The notes under the pieces are model-generated. The model did no database searches, was not told the DNA's origin, and saw nothing but the letters and a program-made list of their open reading frames with translations. This document shows, in pieces, positions 5,677 through 8,839 of a stretch of 8,839 nt of DNA. Both the position numbers and the translations under genes were made by a program. Source of the stretch: Bordetella parapertussis (GTDB lineage Bacteria; Pseudomonadota; Gammaproteobacteria; Burkholderiales; Burkholderiaceae_C); contig CAMBXY010000058.1 of assembly GCA_945871945.1 (NCBI GenBank), positions 1 through 8,839 on the forward strand, written 5' to 3'. Within the stretch, counting starts at the first letter, position 1; each line of letters starts with the position of its first letter.

Positions 5677-6801
5677 ATGTCTGATTTAAGTCTTCAACTG
5701 CAGCAGGCCTGTGGCCAACTCTCAGTGTCGAGTTATTTCGATGAAGCGCTGTACCAGCGTGAAATCGAACATCTGTTCAAGCATGGTCCGCGTTATGTCG
5801 GCCACACCTTGTCTGTGCCCGAGGTGGGCGACTACCATGCGCTCGCCCATGAAAACGAGGGGCGCGCCTTGGTGCACACCCCGCAAGGCATTCAACTTAT
5901 CTCCAATGTCTGCCGCCACCGCCAAGCAGTCATGCTCAAGGGACGCGGCAACCTCAACGACCCGGCGCGCGCCATGGGCGGCAATGTGGTGTGCCCGCTT
6001 CACCGTTGGACCTATTCCGGTCAAGGTCAGTTGCTGGGCGCACCGCATTTCCAGCATGACCCTTGCCTGAACCTGCAAAATTACCCGCTGCAAGAATGGA
6101 ATGGCTTGCTGTTTGAAGCCCAAGGGCGTGATGTGCTGGCCGACTTGGCCGGCATGGGCCCGCGCAGTCAACTCGACTTCAGCGGCTACGCCCTTGACCA
6201 TATAGAAATGCATGAGTGCAACTACAACTGGAAAACCTTTATCGAGGTTTACCTTGAGGACTACCACGTAGGACCGTTTCACCCAGGGCTTGGCAACTTT
6301 GTCACCTGCGACGATTTGCAATGGGAATTAAAAGACGAGTATTCGGTGCAAACCGTGGGTGTCGCCAATCGTTTGGGTAAAGCCGGAAGTCCGGTGTACG
6401 AGCGCTGGCACCAAGCCTTGCTGCAGTACAGCAACGGTGTGCCACCCCAGCACGGTGCGATTTGGTTGACCTACTACCCGCACATCATGGTCGAGTGGTA
6501 TCCGCATGTGCTTACCGTGTCTACCTTGCACCCCATAGGGCCGCGCAAAACCATGAACATGGTCGAGTTCTTCTACCCCGAGGAAATCGTCGCTTTCGAG
6601 CGCGATTTTGTGCAAGTGCAACGCGCCGCCTATATGGAAACCTGCGTGGAAGACGATGAAATCGCCGAACGCATGGACCAAGGTCGTTTGGCCCTGATGC
6701 AGCGAGGCGACAACCAAGTGGGCCCCTACCAAAGCCCCATGGAAGACGGCATGCAGCATTTCCATGAGTGGTACAAACGCCGAATGGCCAGCTCCAGTTA
6801 A
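5677..6801 (+). CDS. Rieske-type aromatic ring-hydroxylating oxygenase, alpha subunit
   Basis: The 374-residue protein has an N-terminal Rieske [2Fe-2S] domain with C79-x-H81 and C106-x2-H109, and a C-terminal mononuclear iron domain with NWKTFIEVYLEDYHVGPFH at about 184-202. H197 and H202 are the likely iron ligands, and an aspartate in the EDD at 325-327 is the probable third. At the position three residues before the first histidine, which carries electrons between the two centres and is aspartate in naphthalene dioxygenase, this protein has glutamate (E194), as in oxygenases of quaternary amines such as CntA and the choline/glycine betaine group. The substrate cannot be told from sequence. 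No ferredoxin or reductase gene is in the window, so it would need a partner from elsewhere. The downstream sulfurtransferase starts seven bases after its stop. Confidence 0.88.
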   Translation: MSDLSLQLQQACGQLSVSSYFDEALYQREIEHLFKHGPRYVGHTLSVPEVGDYHALAHENEGRALVHTPQGIQLISNVCRHRQAVMLKGRGNLNDPARAMGGNVVCPLHRWTYSGQGQLLGAPHFQHDPCLNLQNYPLQEWNGLLFEAQGRDVLADLAGMGPRSQLDFSGYALDHIEMHECNYNWKTFIEVYLEDYHVGPFHPGLGNFVTCDDLQWELKDEYSVQTVGVANRLGKAGSPVYERWHQALLQYSNGVPPQHGAIWLTYYPHIMVEWYPHVLTVSTLHPIGPRKTMNMVEFFYPEEIVAFERDFVQVQRAAYMETCVEDDEIAERMDQGRLALMQRGDNQVGPYQSPMEDGMQHFHEWYKRRMASSS

Positions 6802-6808
6802 ATAAGCC

Positions 6809-7651
6809 ATGTACAGCACTTTAATTTCTGTTGAACAGTTAAAGGCCATTTCTGCCGTGGTCATCGACTGCAGCGCCGACTTGGCCAAGCCCGAGGCCGG
6901 ACGCGCCCAGTTTGAAGAGCAGCATATAGCCGGTGCTTTGTTTGCCGACATCAACACCGATTTGGCCAGCCACAACCCCGCACTGGCGGTCAACGGCGGC
7001 AGACACCCCCTGCCCTCGCGTGAACACTTCGCCCTGTGGTTGAGCGCTTGTGGCATCAGCGAACACACGCAAGTGGTGGTCTACGACCGCCAAGGCATGA
7101 ACTATTGCGGGCGTTTGTGGTGGATGCTTAAGTGGTGTGGCCACGAAGCGGTGGCGGTACTCGATGGCGGCTTGCAAGCCTGGGCGGGGGCCGGTGGTGC
7201 GCTGGCCAGTGGGCCGGCTTTGCCAGTAACGCAAGCGGAATTTACTTTACGCGAGCCGTTGCTGGTGTTGAAACACACTGCCGAGGTGTTTGCGGCTATG
7301 GGGCGCCCAGCGCAAACCCTTGTCGACGCTCGATCTGCTGCGCGCTATAAGGGCGAGACCGAACCTTTCGACCCCGTGGCTGGGCATATCCCTGGCGCGC
7401 TCAACCGGCCCTTCAATACCAATCTCAACGCCCAAGGTTTCATGAAAAGCCCCGCTGAATTGGCGGCAGAATTTACCGTTTTGCTTAACGGTCGTGACGC
7501 CAGCAGCGTGGTGCACCACTGCGGCAGTGGCATCAGCGCCATTCCCAACCTGCTGGCCATGGAAGTTGCCGGTTTGGGTTCTACTGCGCTTTATGCCGGC
7601 AGCTGGAGCGAATGGTGCAACACGCCTGGCCTGCCTTGTGCGCAGGCTTAA
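6809..7651 (+). CDS. Sulfurtransferase, tandem rhodanese (3-mercaptopyruvate/thiosulfate type)
   Basis: Tandem rhodanese proteins move a sulfane sulfur from 3-mercaptopyruvate or thiosulfate to cyanide, thiols or thioredoxin. The 280-residue protein has two rhodanese domains. The N-terminal one (about 5-130) is structural and contains VVVYDRQG and VLDGGLQAW. The C-terminal one (about 155-275) contains LVDARSAARYKGETEPFDPVAGHIPGA and the active-site loop HCGSGISA, with catalytic cysteine C238. The CGSG(V/I)(T/S)A loop is typical of mercaptopyruvate sulfurtransferases (SseA), while thiosulfate-preferring rhodaneses have CRKGVT-like loops. The preference is thus inferred, not proven. Only seven bases separate it from the Rieske gene, so the two are probably co-transcribed. 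Its stop codon overlaps the stop of the convergent ZIP gene. I see no separate terminator. Confidence 0.9.
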   Translation: MYSTLISVEQLKAISAVVIDCSADLAKPEAGRAQFEEQHIAGALFADINTDLASHNPALAVNGGRHPLPSREHFALWLSACGISEHTQVVVYDRQGMNYCGRLWWMLKWCGHEAVAVLDGGLQAWAGAGGALASGPALPVTQAEFTLREPLLVLKHTAEVFAAMGRPAQTLVDARSAARYKGETEPFDPVAGHIPGALNRPFNTNLNAQGFMKSPAELAAEFTVLLNGRDASSVVHHCGSGISAIPNLLAMEVAGLGSTALYAGSWSEWCNTPGLPCAQA

Positions 7652-8454
7652 TGCATATGCATCCACTGCACCACAGCGGTGACCATGGCAATGCCCGCAA
7701 ATAACCAAAGCACTTGCATGGCGGTGGCCGATGCAGACAGTCTTTTTTGCAATTGCGGTATCAGGTCAGCCAAAGCCACATACACATAGCTGCTGCTGGC
7801 CACCACCAGCAAAAACGGCAACCAAGTTTCATGGCCTTTGATCAAGAAAAAACCCGCTAAACCGCCCACCACCGTCACACCACCAGCCATGCACAGTTTG
7901 AATAAAGCTTGGCGCCCCTGACCTAAGCCGCGTTGCAACACAGCCAAATCGCCCATATGGTGGGGAATTTCATGCGCCAGCACCGCCACCGATGCCGCCA
8001 CACCCAGACTGAAATTGGTCATGAAGGCGGCAGCTACCAACACCCCATCGCCAAAGGCATGCACGCTGTCGCCGGTCAGTACCGCCCAACTGCCCGCCAA
8101 ACCTGATGCAGACGCCTCGTCCTGCGAATCCGGGTGGTCATGGGAGCCATGCCCATGGCCATGTCCATGACCGTGTTCATGGCCGTGGTGCCATAACTCG
8201 GCCTTGTCCAACAGAAAAAAGAAGACCAAGCCCAGTAGCAAGGTCAGAAACAAACTGTGTGGCTCGGTACCGGACTCGAAAGCCTCGGGCAATAAATGCA
8301 AAAAAGCTGTCGCCAGCAAAGCGCCGGCGGCCAAACTGAGCAAATGCTGGGTAAAGCGTGCCATCAAGGCGCGTGCCAGCAGGGCTGCCAATAAAACACT
8401 GCCTACGCCTGCACACAAGGTGCCAGCAATGATGGTCCAAACCGTGATAGCCAT
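7648..8454 (-). CDS. ZIP family divalent metal (probably zinc) transporter
   Basis: ZIP proteins move Zn2+ and other divalent metals into the cytoplasm across the inner membrane. The 268-residue protein has about eight hydrophobic helices, a usual ZIP layout. Helix 4 carries GDSVHAFGDG at about 128-137 and helix 5 carries HEIPHHMGD at about 161-169, the histidine/acidic pair of the binuclear metal site. Between helices 3 and 4 is a histidine-rich cytoplasmic loop with ten histidines at residues 89-107 (alternating HG), a typical metal-sensing or metal-buffering loop. The C-terminus ends in MHMH. Start at the ATG at 8454; the ribosome site is weak. It converges on the sulfurtransferase, and the two stop codons overlap (TTAA). 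No Zur-like box is seen upstream. Confidence 0.92.
   Translation of the reverse strand: MAITVWTIIAGTLCAGVGSVLLAALLARALMARFTQHLLSLAAGALLATAFLHLLPEAFESGTEPHSLFLTLLLGLVFFFLLDKAELWHHGHEHGHGHGHGHGSHDHPDSQDEASASGLAGSWAVLTGDSVHAFGDGVLVAAAFMTNFSLGVAASVAVLAHEIPHHMGDLAVLQRGLGQGRQALFKLCMAGGVTVVGGLAGFFLIKGHETWLPFLLVVASSSYVYVALADLIPQLQKRLSASATAMQVLWLFAGIAMVTAVVQWMHMH
8134..8190 (-). repeat. Histidine-glycine coding repeat within the ZIP gene
   Basis: A run of CAT/CAC-GGC/GGT codons encodes alternating His-Gly, ten histidines in residues 89-107 of the ZIP protein. It is low-complexity coding sequence within a real gene. Such tracts vary in length between strains by slippage. It is read as a metal-binding loop and not as an independent DNA element. 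Confidence 0.7.
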
Positions 8455-8644
8455 GACAGGTCTTTGAAAGCGAAAACCGAGATTATGCGCCCAGTTGTAA
8501 ACACCAAAAAGGGCATATTCACGGAATTGAGAGTCCTTTTGTGTCGTTATTTAGCAAATTTCACACTTAAATAGGTATATAGGTATTCACAATTAAGCGG
8601 TAAATCAATTAAAGTAACTTTAAATTGTACTTTTTGAGGTTTTC
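8455..8644. other. AT-rich divergent intergenic region
   Basis: By my count 8521-8640 is about 29 % G+C, far below the flanking genes. It contains a tandem repeat ATAGGTAT-ATAGGTAT (8571-8586), flanked by TTCACACTTAA (8560-8570) and TTCACAATTAA (8586-8596). It also contains a perfect odd palindrome TTAAAGT-A-ACTTTAA (8609-8623), extendable with one bulge to 8606-8627. For the ZIP gene a weak minus-strand -10, CATAAT, is at 8487-8482. For the rightward gene, GAGG at 8636-8639 is five bases before the ATG. No coding sequence is evident. Confidence 0.6.
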
Positions 8645-8839
8645 ATGGTTAATTTATTACTCTTTTTTCCTTTTCTGAGGTTTTTCAGATTCAGCCTATT
8701 TTTCATGCTGTTCGGTCTAAGCCTAGGTAGCGCCATGGCCACCGCACCGGCGCAGATCAACACAAAACCACTGAAAAAATGCATAGCGGCCGCGGCCGAT
8801 TACCACGGCGTCAATCCCTATTTGCTGCGCGCCATCTTG
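8645..8839 (+). CDS. Putative secreted lytic transglycosylase (SLT/VirB1-like), partial
   Basis: The 65 visible residues run off the right edge. A very hydrophobic N-terminus (about residues 3-28, MVNLLLFFPFLRFFRFSLFF, then FMLFGLSLG) ends in SAMA-TA at about 29-33, a plausible Sec signal peptidase site. After a short linker comes CIAAAADYHGVNPYLLRAIL, which matches the start of the SLT transglycosylase domain (AA..Y.VNP.LL.AI), the part just before the catalytic glutamate. That residue lies beyond the window. Such enzymes cleave peptidoglycan glycan strands in the periplasm and are found both as housekeeping enzymes and in conjugation, type IV secretion and pilus loci (VirB1, TrbN). Start supported by GAGG five bases before the ATG. 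Without the domain core the family call rests on about 20 residues. Confidence 0.6.
   Translation, partial: MVNLLLFFPFLRFFRFSLFFMLFGLSLGSAMATAPAQINTKPLKKCIAAAADYHGVNPYLLRAIL

Noticed and set aside
5722..7068. Two long minus-strand frames opposite the Rieske and sulfurtransferase genes
   Set aside because: The plus-strand proteins carry the Rieske and rhodanese active-site residues, and the opposite frames carry no recognisable motif.
8134..8190. Repeated CATG/CCATGG-like blocks resembling a short repeat array
   Set aside because: They are the His-Gly codons of the ZIP metal-binding loop. There are no spacers, so it is not a CRISPR array.
8560..8596. 26-bp offset of the TTCACA repeats compared with the 26-bp offset of the PpsR-type pairs
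   Set aside because: The repeats lack the TGT-N12-ACA pattern, so the equal offset looks like coincidence.

Overview
The window comes from a bacterium that makes bacteriochlorophyll a and spheroidene-type carotenoids. The most likely source is a betaproteobacterium of the Burkholderiales (Comamonadaceae; Rhodoferax/Limnohabitans/Rubrivivax-like). The reasons are the gene order crtE-crtF-bchC-bchX, the classic photosynthesis-cluster arrangement of purple bacteria, the TACAAT-type -10 boxes, and a gene neighbourhood (xseB-ispA, Rieske oxygenase, rhodanese, ZIP) whose proteins look betaproteobacterial. The genus is an inference.

Layout. Positions 1-5516 are read entirely leftward (minus strand), in transcription order: xseB, ispA (farnesyl diphosphate synthase), an NnrU/Z-ISO-family membrane protein, then a promoter region, crtE (geranylgeranyl diphosphate synthase), crtF (carotenoid O-methyltransferase), a second promoter region, bchC (bacteriochlorophyllide dehydrogenase) and the first 169 codons of bchX (chlorophyllide reductase iron protein, cut by the window edge). 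xseB/ispA (ATGA) and bchC/bchX (TGATG) overlap at stop and start, so they are probably translationally coupled. Positions 5517-5676 hold back-to-back promoters. To the right, a Rieske-type oxygenase and a two-domain sulfurtransferase are read rightward as a tight pair. They converge on a leftward ZIP metal transporter whose stop codon overlaps that of the sulfurtransferase. An AT-rich gap of 190 bp (8455-8644) leads to the start of a rightward secreted lytic transglycosylase, cut by the right edge.

How it works together. IspA makes C15 and CrtE C20 prenyl diphosphate; CrtE's product feeds both carotenoids (methylated by CrtF) and the bacteriochlorophyll phytyl tail. BchX and BchC act at consecutive steps of bacteriochlorophyllide synthesis.

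Most informative non-coding signal. The crtE and bchC promoters each carry two TGT-N12-AC(A/G/C) elements separated by exactly 8 bp. In both, the elements sit in the same register over a TTGACA -35 box and a T-A-A-A type -10 box. This is the architecture known for PpsR/CrtJ (oxygen/light repressor) operators. The bchC promoter would place the transcript start almost on the bchC ATG. Other points of interest are the NnrU/Z-ISO relative between ispA and crtE, where dxs is often found after ispA, and a leader with two hairpins before the Rieske gene. I see no RNA genes, CRISPR arrays, insertion sequences or clear intrinsic terminators of protein operons.
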